From: Thauera aromatica_A
Lineage (GTDB): Bacteria > Pseudomonadota > Gammaproteobacteria > Burkholderiales > Rhodocyclaceae
Assembly (NCBI RefSeq): GCF_023093595.1
Contig: NZ_JALLIK010000098.1
Span: 18,206 to 82,205 of the forward strand
Length of the DNA stretch: 64,000 nucleotides
Reading direction: 5' to 3'
The position numbers were made by a program, and so were the translations under genes. The notes under the pieces were generated by a model that saw nothing but the letters and a program-made list of their open reading frames with translations, ran no database searches and was not told where the DNA came from. This document shows, piece after piece, positions 31,879 to 41,281 of this stretch. Positions within the stretch are counted from its first letter, which is position 1. Every line of letters starts with the position of its first letter.

Positions 31879-33201
31879 TCACCCGTGCCGCGCAGCCCTG
31901 AGCGCTGCAAGCACGTCCGCCACCGTCAGGAAGGAACCGAAGGCCACGATTCTATCACCCTCGGCAGCCCCCTCCTGCGCTGCAACAAACGCTTGCGCAG
32001 GCGAGGCGAAACACTGCAGATCCCCCTTGCCGCCGGCCGCGCGCACCCGCGCGGCCAGCGCCTGCGCCGACAGGCCCCGCGGCCCGGGCAGGTCGGCCAG
32101 CAGCCAGTGATCGACCCCGTCGGCCATCCGCGCCACCACGCCGGCGACATCCTTGTCACCAAGCATGCCCAGCACCGCCCAGGTTTCAGGGTAAAACCCC
32201 ATGTTGCCGAGGTTTTCCGCGAGCACGCCGGCGGCTTGCGGGTTGTGCGCGACATCGAGCACCACCGCCGGCCGCCCCGGCAGCACCTGGAAGCGCCCCG
32301 GCACGTCGACCAGCATCAGCCCCTGGCGAACGTGCTGCATCGACACCGGCAGGCGCTCCCGCAGGCATTCCAGCGCGGTGAGCACGGCGGCAGCATTGAG
32401 CAGCTGGTTGGCCCCGCGCAGCGCCGGGTAAGCCAGCCCGCCGCGCCTAAGCAGCGCGCCCTGGGCGGCAGGCAGCGCATAGCGCCAGTAGCCCCACTGC
32501 TGGCGATCGCCGCCGAAGCCGAAGTCCCGGCCGCTGACCCACAGTTCGGCACCGATCGCACGTGCATGCTCGAGCAGGCTGGCCGGCGGCTGCGGGTCGC
32601 CGCATACCGCGGGCCGGCCGGCGCGGAAAATGCCGGCCTTCTCGAAGCCGATCTTCTCGCGCGTGTCGCCGAGATACTCCATATGGTCCATCGCCACGCC
32701 GGTGACGATCGCGCAGTCGGCGTCGAACACGTTGACCGCGTCCAGGCGCCCGCCCAGGCCGACTTCGAGGATGATCACGTCCGGGCGCTCGGCGGCGAAC
32801 ACCGCCCAGGCGGCGAGCGTACCGTGCTCGAAGTAGGTCAGCGGGGTGTCGCCGCGCGCCGTCTCGACCGCGGTGAATGCAGCGACGAGTCGCGCATCGT
32901 CCGCATCCTTGCCGTCGATGCGCACGCGCTCGTTGTAGCGCAGCAGATGGGGCGAAGTGTAACAGCCGACCCGGTAGCCGGCGGCGAGCAGGATGCTCTC
33001 GAGCATCGCGCAGCACGAACCCTTGCCGTTGGTGCCGCCGACGGTGATCAATACCGCCTCCGTCGGCGCGCCCATCGCCGCCCGCACCGCACGCACGCGC
33101 TCGAGGCCGAGCTCGATGCGCTGCCCGTGGCGCTGTTCGAGGAGGTCGAGCCAACCGGCCAGCGTGTCCGGCAACAACGGCCGTTCGGCGCCACGAGGCA
33201 T
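31879..33201 (-). CDS. folC: bifunctional folylpolyglutamate / dihydrofolate synthase
   Basis: A 440-residue Mur-ligase-like enzyme adding glutamate to folates and joining dihydropteroate to glutamate. ATP loop VGGTNGKGSCCAMLE near residue 57; YTSPHLLRYNERVRIDG and the later MLGDKD motif match the family. ATG 33201 overlaps the accD stop (TGATG). The accD-folC-SPOR-cvpA-purF order is as in E. coli. Confidence 0.97.
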   Translation of the reverse strand: MPRGAERPLLPDTLAGWLDLLEQRHGQRIELGLERVRAVRAAMGAPTEAVLITVGGTNGKGSCCAMLESILLAAGYRVGCYTSPHLLRYNERVRIDGKDADDARLVAAFTAVETARGDTPLTYFEHGTLAAWAVFAAERPDVIILEVGLGGRLDAVNVFDADCAIVTGVAMDHMEYLGDTREKIGFEKAGIFRAGRPAVCGDPQPPASLLEHARAIGAELWVSGRDFGFGGDRQQWGYWRYALPAAQGALLRRGGLAYPALRGANQLLNAAAVLTALECLRERLPVSMQHVRQGLMLVDVPGRFQVLPGRPAVVLDVAHNPQAAGVLAENLGNMGFYPETWAVLGMLGDKDVAGVVARMADGVDHWLLADLPGPRGLSAQALAARVRAAGGKGDLQCFASPAQAFVAAQEGAAEGDRIVAFGSFLTVADVLAALRAARHG

Positions 33202-34079
33202 CAGGCGGCTACCACGTCGGCAGGGTGGCGGGCCAGCATCGCGAGCAGTGCGGCCAGCCGGTCGCGCATCTCGCGCCGGTCGACGATGATGTCCACCGCG
33301 CCTTTTTCGAGCAGGAACTCCGCGCGCTGGAACCCTTCCGGGAGTTTTTCGCGCACCGTCTGCTCGATTACCCGCGGCCCGGCGAAGCCGATCAGGGCGC
33401 CGGGCTCGGCAACCACGACGTCGCCCATGAAGGCGAAGCTGGCCGACACGCCGCCCATGGTGGGGTCGGTCAGCACGGTCACGAAAGGCAGGCGGCGCTC
33501 GGCCAGACGGGTGATCGAGGCCGTGGTCTTGGCCATCTGCATCAGGGACAGCAGGCCTTCCTGCATGCGCGCGCCGCCCGAAGCGGTGATGCAGATGAAC
33601 GGCAGGCGCTGTTCATAGGCTTCGCGCGCGCCGCGCACGAAGCGCTCGCCCACCACCGAGCCCATCGAACCGCCGAGGAACTCGAACTCGAAGCAGGCCA
33701 CCACCACCGGCAGGGTCTTGATCGCGCCGCGCATCACCACCATCGCGTCGGCCTCGCCGGTGTCGGCGGCGGCGGCCGCCAGGCGCTCGGGATACTTGCG
33801 CGAATCCTTGAACTTCAGCGCATCCACCGGGGTGACTCCGGCGCCGATCTCGATACGCTCTTCCGCATCGAGGAGGATGTCCAGGCGCCGCCGCGCGCGC
33901 AGCCGGTGATGGTGGCCGCACTTGGGGCAGACGCCGAGATTGCCGTCGAGATCGGCGCGGTACAGCACCGCCTCGCAGCCCTCGCACTTGCTCCATACGC
34001 CTTCCGGGATCGACTTGTTGCGCGCCGATGCCTGGCCACGCTTGATCCGCGGCGGCAGCAATTTCTGCAGCCAGCTCAT
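33201..34079 (-). CDS. accD: acetyl-CoA carboxylase carboxyltransferase beta subunit
   Basis: A 292-residue subunit for malonyl-CoA synthesis. The N-terminal zinc ribbon has two CxxC pairs (CEGCEAVLY and CPKCGHHH), followed by the crotonase-like core with ASGGARMQEGLLSLMQM and DPTMGGVSASFAF. ATG 34079 overlaps the trpA stop (ATGA). Between trpA and folC, as in many beta- and gammaproteobacteria. Confidence 0.98.
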   Translation of the reverse strand: MSWLQKLLPPRIKRGQASARNKSIPEGVWSKCEGCEAVLYRADLDGNLGVCPKCGHHHRLRARRRLDILLDAEERIEIGAGVTPVDALKFKDSRKYPERLAAAAADTGEADAMVVMRGAIKTLPVVVACFEFEFLGGSMGSVVGERFVRGAREAYEQRLPFICITASGGARMQEGLLSLMQMAKTTASITRLAERRLPFVTVLTDPTMGGVSASFAFMGDVVVAEPGALIGFAGPRVIEQTVREKLPEGFQRAEFLLEKGAVDIIVDRREMRDRLAALLAMLARHPADVVAA

Positions 34080-34897
34080 TGTGCCTCTCCTTTTGCCGGC
34101 GCGAGCCCGTCGAGCGCAGCACGGATGCCCCGCATGAAGGCGGTGACGCAGGCCACTTCCGCGCCCGGATTGTTTTCGATTTCCTCGATGATGCGGCTGC
34201 CGATCACAACCGCGTCGGCCACCGCGCCGATGCGCCGCGCGCTCTCGGCATCGCGAATGCCGAAGCCGACTCCGACCGGCATGCCGACCGCGGCACGGAT
34301 CTGCGGAATGCGCCGCGCCACTTCGTCGACGTCGAGCTTGCCGCTGCCGGTCACGCCCTTCAGCGACACGTAATAGATGTAGCCGCTGCCGGCGCGGGCG
34401 ACGTCGGCGAAGCGCTGCGCGGACGAGGTCGGCGCGAGCAGGAAGATCGGATCCAGCCCGCCGGCCTTGGCCGTATCGGCGAACGTGGCGCATTCCTCGG
34501 GCGGGTAGTCCACCACCAGCACTCCGTCCACGCCCGCGGCGCGGGCTTCGGCGACAAAGCGCTCCGCACCCATCGCTTCGATCGGGTTGGCGTAGCCCAT
34601 CAAAACCACTGGGGTGGCAGCATCGGTGGCGCGGAAGGCGCGCACGATGTCGAGCACCTTGCGCAGGCTCATGCCCTGGGCGAGCGCGCGCTCGGAGGCA
34701 CGCTGGATCGTCGGACCGTCGGCCATCGGATCGGAGAACGGCACACCGAGTTCGATGATGTCGGCGCCACCTTCGACCAGCGCGTGCATCAGCGGCAGGC
34801 TGAGCCCGGGCGCGGGAAAACCGGCGGTCACGAAAGGGATGAGCGCCTTGCGGCCATCGGCCTGCAGGCGCTGGAAAACGGTGTGGATTCTTGACAT
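34076..34897 (-). CDS. trpA: tryptophan synthase alpha subunit
   Basis: A 273-residue TIM-barrel subunit cleaving indole-3-glycerol phosphate. MSRIHTVFQRLQADGRKALIPF is typical; catalytic Glu and Asp lie in IIELGVPFSDPMADGPTIQ, and the GFGI phosphate loop is near residue 212. It follows trpB by 42 nt and overlaps accD by four bases. Confidence 0.98.
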   Translation of the reverse strand: MSRIHTVFQRLQADGRKALIPFVTAGFPAPGLSLPLMHALVEGGADIIELGVPFSDPMADGPTIQRASERALAQGMSLRKVLDIVRAFRATDAATPVVLMGYANPIEAMGAERFVAEARAAGVDGVLVVDYPPEECATFADTAKAGGLDPIFLLAPTSSAQRFADVARAGSGYIYYVSLKGVTGSGKLDVDEVARRIPQIRAAVGMPVGVGFGIRDAESARRIGAVADAVVIGSRIIEEIENNPGAEVACVTAFMRGIRAALDGLAPAKGEAQ

Positions 34898-34939
34898 GTC
34901 TCGATCACGCTGCGGGCCGCAGAAGCGGCCCGATCAGGT

Positions 34940-36145
34940 TCAGAACTGGAGGCCGGAGCGTTCGGCGACGGTGTGCATGTCCTTGTCGCCGCGCCCGGAC
35001 AGGTTGACCAGCAGGATCTTGTCCTGCGGCAAGGTCGGCGCCAGCCTGGCCGCATGGGCCAGCGCATGCGAGGACTCGAGCGCAGGAATGATGCCTTCGA
35101 GCCGGCACAGGTCGTGGAAGGCCTGCAGGGCTTCGGCGTCGGTGACGCCGACGTACTCGGCGCGGGCGGAATCCTTCAGCCAGGCATGCTCGGGGCCGAC
35201 GCCGGGATAGTCGAGGCCGGCCGAGATCGAGTGCGTCTCGATGATCTGGCCGTCCTCGTCCTGCAGCAGGTAGGTGCGGTTGCCGTGCAGCACACCCGGG
35301 CGGCCGGCGGTGAGCGACGCGGCGTGGTGGCCGCTGTCGAGGCCCTCGCCCGCCGCCTCGACACCGACGAGCTTGACCCCCGGCACGTCGAGGTAGGGAT
35401 GGAAGATGCCCATCGCGTTGGAGCCGCCGCCGACGCAGGCGATCACGTAATCGGGCTGGCGGCCGGCCATCTCGGGCATCTGCTCGATGCATTCCTTGCC
35501 GATCACGGCCTGGAAGTCGCGCACCATCATCGGATAGGGATGCGGGCCGGCGACGGTGCCGATGATGTAGAAGGTGTCGGCGATGTGGGTGACCCAGTCG
35601 CGCATGGCCTCGTTCAACGCGTCCTTCAGCGTCTTCGAGCCGGATTCGACCGGGACCACGGTGGCGCCGAGCAGCTTCATCCGGTAGACGTTGGCGGCCT
35701 GGCGCTTGACGTCCTCCGCGCCCATGTAGACCACGCACTCCATGCCGTAGCGCGCGGCCACGGTGGCGGTAGCCACCCCGTGCTGACCGGCGCCGGTCTC
35801 GGCGATGACGCGCGGTTTGCCCATGCGGCGGGCGACCAGCGCCTGGCCGATGCAGTTGTTCACCTTGTGCGCGCCGGTATGGTTGAGGTCTTCGCGCTTG
35901 AGATAGATCTGGGCGCCGCCGAGCAGGCCGGACCAGCGCCGGGCGTGGTAGATCGGGCTCGGGCGGCCGACGTAGTGCTTCAGCTCGTATTCGAACTCGG
36001 CGATGAAGTCCGGGTCGTTCTGGCACGCGGCGTAGGCTTCGCGCAACTCCGCCAGCGCCGGCATCAGGGTTTCGGCGACGAACACGCCGCCGTAGGGGCC
36101 GAAATGCCCGCTGGCATCGGGAAACTGGTAAGGCGTATCAGCCAT
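34940..36145 (-). CDS. trpB: tryptophan synthase beta subunit
   Basis: A 401-residue PLP subunit joining indole and serine. The Schiff-base lysine is in LNHTGAHKVNNCIGQA, the glutamate in ETGAGQHG, and the phosphate-binding loop in GGGSNAMG. ATG 36145 gives MADTPYQFPDASGHFGPYGG; the open frame upstream is trpF out of frame. It overlaps trpF by 8 nt. Confidence 0.98.
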   Translation of the reverse strand: MADTPYQFPDASGHFGPYGGVFVAETLMPALAELREAYAACQNDPDFIAEFEYELKHYVGRPSPIYHARRWSGLLGGAQIYLKREDLNHTGAHKVNNCIGQALVARRMGKPRVIAETGAGQHGVATATVAARYGMECVVYMGAEDVKRQAANVYRMKLLGATVVPVESGSKTLKDALNEAMRDWVTHIADTFYIIGTVAGPHPYPMMVRDFQAVIGKECIEQMPEMAGRQPDYVIACVGGGSNAMGIFHPYLDVPGVKLVGVEAAGEGLDSGHHAASLTAGRPGVLHGNRTYLLQDEDGQIIETHSISAGLDYPGVGPEHAWLKDSARAEYVGVTDAEALQAFHDLCRLEGIIPALESSHALAHAARLAPTLPQDKILLVNLSGRGDKDMHTVAERSGLQF

Positions 36146-36761
36146 CTGCGTGTCGAACTCCGGCGATGAACGCGGCGATCTTGGCCGCATCCTTGATTCC
36201 CTTGGCACTTTCCACTCCGCTCGAGACGTCCACCGCCCACGGGCGAACGCGGCGGATCGCCTCGCCGACGTTGTCCGCATCGAGGCCGCCGGACAGCACC
36301 AGCGGCCGCCCGAAGCCCTGCGGGATCAGCGACCAGTCGAACGTCTCGCCGCCGCCGCCGTAGCCGGCGACGAAGGCGTCGACCAGGATGCCGCGGGCGC
36401 GCGGATGCGAAAGGGCGAATTCTAGCAGATCGACTCCCGGCCGCATCCTCGCCGCCTTGATCCAGGGCAGGCCATAGCGGGCACAGTCGGCTTCGCACTC
36501 GTCGCCGTGGAACTGCAGCAATTGCAGGGGCACGCGCGCGCGCACCGCCTCGACCTCGGCCGGCTCGGGATTGACGAACAGGCCGACCGCGGTGACGAAC
36601 GGCGGCAGCATGGCGGCGAGCTCGGCCGCGCGGTCAATATCGATCGCGCGCGGGCTGGGGGGATAGAAGACGAAGCCGATCGCGTCGGCACCGCTCCGGA
36701 CCGCCGCGCGCACGTCTTGCGCCCGCGTCAGGCCGCAGATCTTGATTCGGGTACGGGACAT
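36138..36761 (-). CDS. trpF: phosphoribosylanthranilate isomerase
   Basis: A 207-residue TIM-barrel enzyme. It begins MSRTRIKICGLTRAQDV, where the Cys is the usual catalytic base, with FHGDE, LSGGL and VDVSSGVE further on. Its ATG follows the truA stop directly, with no gap, and its end overlaps trpB, so truA-trpF-trpB are tightly coupled. The trpE/G/D/C genes are not in this window. Confidence 0.97.
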   Translation of the reverse strand: MSRTRIKICGLTRAQDVRAAVRSGADAIGFVFYPPSPRAIDIDRAAELAAMLPPFVTAVGLFVNPEPAEVEAVRARVPLQLLQFHGDECEADCARYGLPWIKAARMRPGVDLLEFALSHPRARGILVDAFVAGYGGGGETFDWSLIPQGFGRPLVLSGGLDADNVGEAIRRVRPWAVDVSSGVESAKGIKDAAKIAAFIAGVRHADG

Positions 36762-37559
36762 TCAGGCGAGGGGAAGCTGAGGCAGCGCGATGATACGCCC
36801 ATCATCCGGTAGCGACCAGCGCGGCGGGTAGCTCACCCCGCACAGGTAGAGACCGTCGGCGGCGAAGGTGGGCGCGGCGCGGGTGCGATCGCGCGCTTGC
36901 AGCAGTTCGCCCATCCAGGAGGGCGGGTATCGTCCCTTGCCGACATAGACCAGGGCGCCGACCAGGTTACGGATCATGTGGTGGAGAAAGCCGTTGGCGC
37001 GAAAATCGAACAGCAGGTAGTCACCCTGGCGCCCGACCCGGGCCTCGTACATCACCCGCACCGGCGTTTTCGACTGGCAGCCCGCAGCCCGGAACGAGGA
37101 AAAATCGTGGGTTCCGACCAGGCAGGCCGCAGCCTCGGCCATTCGCGCCTCGTCGAGCGGCAGATGGAACCACCCCACCCGACCCGCGAGCAGGGCCGGC
37201 CGGGTCGGGGCATTGTGCAGGATGTAGCGGTACTGGCGCTCGGTGGCGAGGTAGCGGGCGTGGAAATCCTGATCGGCCTCCGCCGACCAGCGCACCACCA
37301 CCGTCCCCGGAAGGAGGGCATTGACTCCGCGCACCCAGGCCGACAGCGGGCGTTGCGCGCAGGTATCGAAATGCACCACCTGGACGCTCGCATGAACCCC
37401 GGTGTCGGTGCGCCCGGCGCAGTGCAGGCGCACCGGCTCGGCGGCGATCCGCCCGAGCGCGGCCTCCAGCACGTCCTGCACGGTGCGCCCGTGCGCCTGG
37501 CTTTGCCAGCCGCAGAACGCATCTCCCGCATATTCGAGCCCGAGCACGATCCGCTTCAT
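36762..37559 (-). CDS. truA: tRNA pseudouridine(38-40) synthase
   Basis: A 265-residue pseudouridine synthase. The catalytic Asp lies in CAGRTDTGVHASVQVVHFD; FLHHMIRNLVG is also characteristic. ATG 37559 overlaps the stop of the upstream membrane-protein gene (ATGA), and the truA stop abuts trpF. The fimV-truA-trpF neighbourhood is conserved in betaproteobacteria and pseudomonads. Confidence 0.97.
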   Translation of the reverse strand: MKRIVLGLEYAGDAFCGWQSQAHGRTVQDVLEAALGRIAAEPVRLHCAGRTDTGVHASVQVVHFDTCAQRPLSAWVRGVNALLPGTVVVRWSAEADQDFHARYLATERQYRYILHNAPTRPALLAGRVGWFHLPLDEARMAEAAACLVGTHDFSSFRAAGCQSKTPVRVMYEARVGRQGDYLLFDFRANGFLHHMIRNLVGALVYVGKGRYPPSWMGELLQARDRTRAAPTFAADGLYLCGVSYPPRWSLPDDGRIIALPQLPLA

Positions 37560-38212
37560 CCCAGGCTCCACCAGAACAGCATCGCGAACACCCCGAGCGC
37601 GACCACGGCGTCGGCCCGGCTCAGGCGCTCGCGCTGCAGCAGCACCGAGGGGTTGTCCGAGCCCGTCGACTCGTCTTCCAGCCACTCTTTCCAGTGCATC
37701 GGCTTGTGCCCGCGGGGCGATGCATCGACATAGCGCAGCACCAGCAGCAGGCGCAACGCCAGCCGCTCGGGCGGCACCCCGATCAGGCGCAGCGGGCGGC
37801 TGAGCGCGTACAGGCCACCGATCAGGCGAGGCAGGGGAAGGCACTCGAGAAGCAAGGCAACCGCACACACGACCGCGACCAGGCGGGCGCCATGCACCAG
37901 GGCGAGGACGCTCCCTTCGCGGCTGGGCCCTAGCCGCGGCCAATCGAGCAGGAGCGCCTCGCCCGGCGTAAACCAGGCGAACAGGACGACGATCGCCAGC
38001 AACAACACCCGAATCCGGCGCAACAGACGAAGGCCACGCACACGCGCGAACAGGAAGGCGGCCGCCATACACGACAGGACTGCAGGCCCGAGGACAACGG
38101 GAGGCAGGACCTGGATCGAAGCGACGGCGGCGAGCCAGAGCAACAGAAGGAGGCCGGAGTGCATGTCGTTCAGCGCCGAGAACAGCCGCAGGCAGCCGCC
38201 CCGCAGCGTCAT
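37556..38212 (-). CDS. membrane protein resembling EcfT/CbiQ transporter T components
   Basis: A 218-residue protein with about five hydrophobic segments (near 18-38, 40-55, 68-82, 103-122 and 198-216). A central stretch LSRPLRLIGVPPERLALRLL looks like the coupling region of EcfT/CbiQ, the transmembrane subunit of energy-coupling-factor importers, but no ATPase or substrate-binding component is near. Function is therefore open. It overlaps fimV and truA by ATGA at both ends, strong evidence that it is a real, translationally coupled gene. A second ATG at 38164 would start just before the first membrane segment. Confidence 0.7.
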   Translation of the reverse strand: MTLRGGCLRLFSALNDMHSGLLLLLWLAAVASIQVLPPVVLGPAVLSCMAAAFLFARVRGLRLLRRIRVLLLAIVVLFAWFTPGEALLLDWPRLGPSREGSVLALVHGARLVAVVCAVALLLECLPLPRLIGGLYALSRPLRLIGVPPERLALRLLLVLRYVDASPRGHKPMHWKEWLEDESTGSDNPSVLLQRERLSRADAVVALGVFAMLFWWSLG

Positions 38213-41085
38213 CGATTCAGGCCGGAGAGCATTTCGCGCGCTGCGCTGCGCTGTGCGGTGGAGCCTTCGCCGATGACTTCGCGGAGCAGTTCGGCAGCCC
38301 CTTCCCGGTCGCCCATTTCCTCGTACGCCCGCGCCAGTTCGAGCTTGGTCTCGATGCCATCGCCCTCGCCGCGCGAGGCGGCCTTGTCGGCGAGGTCGGC
38401 GCCGATACGGACCTCGTCCGGCGCGGGGATTTCCGTGACCGAAATGCCGGCTCCAGCGAGCGTATCGAGTTCGAGATCGAGCGTGCCCAGATTCAGTTCA
38501 GGCGCAGTATCCGCGGACGGCGCGGCGGGCGCGGGCTCATCGGGGCTGAAACCGGAATCGAGCGGGCGGCGGTCGGCGCCCGTGCTCCCCGGGGCGGGCG
38601 CGGACTGGAGCTCGGACTCAGGCGCGGAGGCCGGACCGAACTGCGCATCCTGTTTCGCCGCCTCGCTCGGACGCCCGCCCTCGAACACATCGGCAGCATC
38701 ATCCGGGCACACCACCGTAGCGTTCATGTCGACTGCCCAGGGCTGCGGCGCATCCACCTCCAGGTCGAGGTCGAGGTCGGGCAACTCGAAATCCAGCGCT
38801 GCGACAAAGCCGGCCTCCCCGGTGCGGTCCTGCGCACCGCGGCCGGGCTCGACCGCATTCCCGGCCTCTCCGCCAGTACCGAAATCGAGGTTGAAATCGA
38901 ATTCCAGCCCGGCATCCTCTTGCGCTGCAGCCGCCGGCTCGGCCTGCGCCGGCGCTTCAGCGACATGCGCAGTTGCGGTTGCCGGCGCGTCAAGCCCGAG
39001 ATCGAAGTCGAGCGCCTCCGCCCGTGCATTGACTGGCAGCACCGGCGCAGCCGTGGACACCGCAGCGGACGCGCCCGCCCGGGACGCGGTAACGGAGGCC
39101 ATTGCCCCCCCTTGTTGCGCATCGCCGTGCGGCACCGCAGCGGACGCGCCCTCCTGCTCCACGCCTCCTTCCGCCGGGTTCGCCGGCTCGGCGGAATCGG
39201 GCGGATGCCGGTCGACAACGTCCCGCTGCATGCTGGGAAGCTCGCCGATCACGGCCTGCGATGCAGCCACGCCCCCGCCCAATGCCACGGCGGTGGCCTC
39301 CCGATAACGAGGGTTCTTCGGGTCGAGCTTGCGCCCCAGCGCCGCCGCCTTGTCCCAATCCCGGCCGCGACCGGCAGTGAGGGCGAACAGCTCGCCTGCC
39401 ACTTCTCCGAACCGCGACGGATCGCCGCGCTGGGCATAGATCTCGAGCAGCTTCAGATGGATTGCGGCGCGCTTCGGGTCCGTTTTCAGCGCATCCTGGA
39501 GGATCTCCTCGGCCTGTGCATCGCGGCCATAGGCCATATACACATCGGCCTCGGCGACCGGGTCGACGCCTTCGTCGGTATCGATCGACGCCAGCCCCGA
39601 ACGGCCGAAATCGGTATTCATGATGCTCGCCGCGGCTGCATCCGCATGATGTCCGCCGCTGCCGGTAAAAACGGCGTCGCCCGCACCCTCTTCCCCCGCA
39701 CCGGCCTGGCGCGCCTCGGCTTGCCTGCGCCGCCAGCCGAGTCCCGCATGCGCCAGCAGCAGGACGAGGATGCCCGCCGCGCCGGCGAGCAGTCTCGAAT
39801 CCCCGAGCACGGTTTCAAGCACGCCGGGAGCGCTGTCAACGCCCGACGGCGGAGCGTTCTGCGCGCTCGCGGAAGCCGGGGCGGGAGCGATCTTCGCCGC
39901 CCGGGCCGCTTCGGTGCCGGCGGCCTCCGCCCCAGCCGCGGCCGGTCGCGGCTCCGGGCTGGCACCGGCCTGCCCTTCCCGCGCCTCCGCCGCGGCGGGT
40001 GCCGCCCGTTCCTGCAGGCTGCCCATGGTCCCGTTTTGCAACTCCAGCAGGCGCTGCAGGCCGCGGATGCTGCTTTCAAGCAAGGCAAGGCGGGCGGCGG
40101 CCTCGTCAAGCGAGCGCTCGCGCGCGCTGAGCTCTTCTTCGAGCGCCTGCAGACGCACTTCGGCTTCGCCCGCCCCGGCAGGCCGGCTGCGGGATACATG
40201 CAGCTGGTCGGAGTGGTCGTCGCCCGCTGCGCGCGCATCCACCCGGGGTACGATGCGCCCCGCGCTCGCCTGCTCATCGGCAGGCGCGGACACCGGCGCA
40301 CGGTACTCCACCGCGGCGGCGAGGCCGCGCCGGTAAGCGTCGAAATCGGCAGCCTGAGCACGAATCTCGCGCTGCGCCTGTTCCGCGCCGATCGCCCGCA
40401 CCGTATCGGCGGCGGGCAGGCTCAGCACCGCGCCGGTGCGCAAGCGGTTGATATTGCCCTCGGCAAAGGCTTCGGGATTGGTGCGATAAAGCGCCACCAG
40501 CATCTGGTCCTGCGTCATCCCCGGCTGAAGATGGGTGGCGGCGATGCGATAGAGCGTATCGCCGCGGCGCACCGCATGGGTCGATGGCAACGCGCCGCCG
40601 GCGGGCGCGGAGCGTGCGGCGGCGAGCGGTGGACGCGGCAGCGGGGAAGCGACCGGAGCCTCGACCGCAGCCGCAAGCGGGCTCGGTGCGGCAAAATCGA
40701 CGGGGTCGAGCAAGAAGGTGTATTCACGCACCAGCCGCCCTGCCTCCCAGTTCAACTCGACCAGCAAATCGACGAAGGGATCGTTGATCGGACGCTCGCT
40801 CGACAGGTGGATCACCCCTCCCGCGGCCCCGACATCGACGCGGAGGCGGATGCTGCGGACTGTGCTGCCGTAACCGAGTTGGGCCTGCCGGAAGGCCTCG
40901 GGTGAAGCGATGCGGGCATTCAGCGAGCGTAACTCCTGGGGGGTGGCACTGACCGGGATCTGCGCACGCAGCGGCTGACCCAGGGCGCTGAACACGCTGA
41001 TCTGCCCCAGCCCCGCACCCTGGACGGCGAAAGGGATCGCCGCGATGGAAAGGGCGATGAGTGATGCCTTGAGCGACCTGGTCAT
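38209..41085 (-). CDS. fimV: FimV-like polar peptidoglycan-binding protein
   Basis: A 958-residue protein with a signal peptide (residues 1 to about 24, ending VQGA), the FimV N-terminal domain (GLGQISVFSALGQPLRAQIPV), a LysM domain (about residues 160-215, VRRGDTLYRIAATHL), a coiled coil, a membrane segment near SRLLAGAAGILVLLLAHAGLGW, a long acidic low-complexity cytosolic region and a C-terminal TPR/FimV domain. In Pseudomonas FimV organises type IV pili and polar signalling. ATG 41085 is used because the frame before it has no signal peptide. It ends in an ATGA overlap with the EcfT-like gene. Confidence 0.93.
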   Translation of the reverse strand: MTRSLKASLIALSIAAIPFAVQGAGLGQISVFSALGQPLRAQIPVSATPQELRSLNARIASPEAFRQAQLGYGSTVRSIRLRVDVGAAGGVIHLSSERPINDPFVDLLVELNWEAGRLVREYTFLLDPVDFAAPSPLAAAVEAPVASPLPRPPLAAARSAPAGGALPSTHAVRRGDTLYRIAATHLQPGMTQDQMLVALYRTNPEAFAEGNINRLRTGAVLSLPAADTVRAIGAEQAQREIRAQAADFDAYRRGLAAAVEYRAPVSAPADEQASAGRIVPRVDARAAGDDHSDQLHVSRSRPAGAGEAEVRLQALEEELSARERSLDEAAARLALLESSIRGLQRLLELQNGTMGSLQERAAPAAAEAREGQAGASPEPRPAAAGAEAAGTEAARAAKIAPAPASASAQNAPPSGVDSAPGVLETVLGDSRLLAGAAGILVLLLAHAGLGWRRRQAEARQAGAGEEGAGDAVFTGSGGHHADAAAASIMNTDFGRSGLASIDTDEGVDPVAEADVYMAYGRDAQAEEILQDALKTDPKRAAIHLKLLEIYAQRGDPSRFGEVAGELFALTAGRGRDWDKAAALGRKLDPKNPRYREATAVALGGGVAASQAVIGELPSMQRDVVDRHPPDSAEPANPAEGGVEQEGASAAVPHGDAQQGGAMASVTASRAGASAAVSTAAPVLPVNARAEALDFDLGLDAPATATAHVAEAPAQAEPAAAAQEDAGLEFDFNLDFGTGGEAGNAVEPGRGAQDRTGEAGFVAALDFELPDLDLDLEVDAPQPWAVDMNATVVCPDDAADVFEGGRPSEAAKQDAQFGPASAPESELQSAPAPGSTGADRRPLDSGFSPDEPAPAAPSADTAPELNLGTLDLELDTLAGAGISVTEIPAPDEVRIGADLADKAASRGEGDGIETKLELARAYEEMGDREGAAELLREVIGEGSTAQRSAAREMLSGLNR

Positions 41086-41236
41086 GTTGGATTTCAAACC
41101 GCGTTTCCCCCCGAAACTGAGCTTTACGGCCAAAGGCGATCGTGGATCGGCCTGTGAATCTAGCATCTTCCCAGCCTTCCCGCATCAGCCGGCGCCGGCC
41201 CGCGGCGTACCCGGCGCGGCGCTCCGTAATGATGAC

Positions 41237-41258
41237 AAAGGGGGCTTTCGCCCCCTTT
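41237..41258 (-). terminator. intrinsic terminator after asd
   Basis: A 9-bp stem GGGGGC/GCCCCC extended by AAA/TTT, loop GAAA on the minus strand, then TTTG. It lies about 25 nt after the asd stop and about 150 nt before fimV, so asd ends one transcript and fimV starts another. Confidence 0.75.
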
Positions 41259-41281
41259 TAGTCTGCTGGAAGGAAGAACGC

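Noticed and set aside
30652..33618. A 988-codon plus-strand frame opposite cvpA, the SPOR gene, folC and accD
   Set aside because: It covers four well-supported genes on the other strand and has low-complexity Arg/His/Ala-rich sequence.
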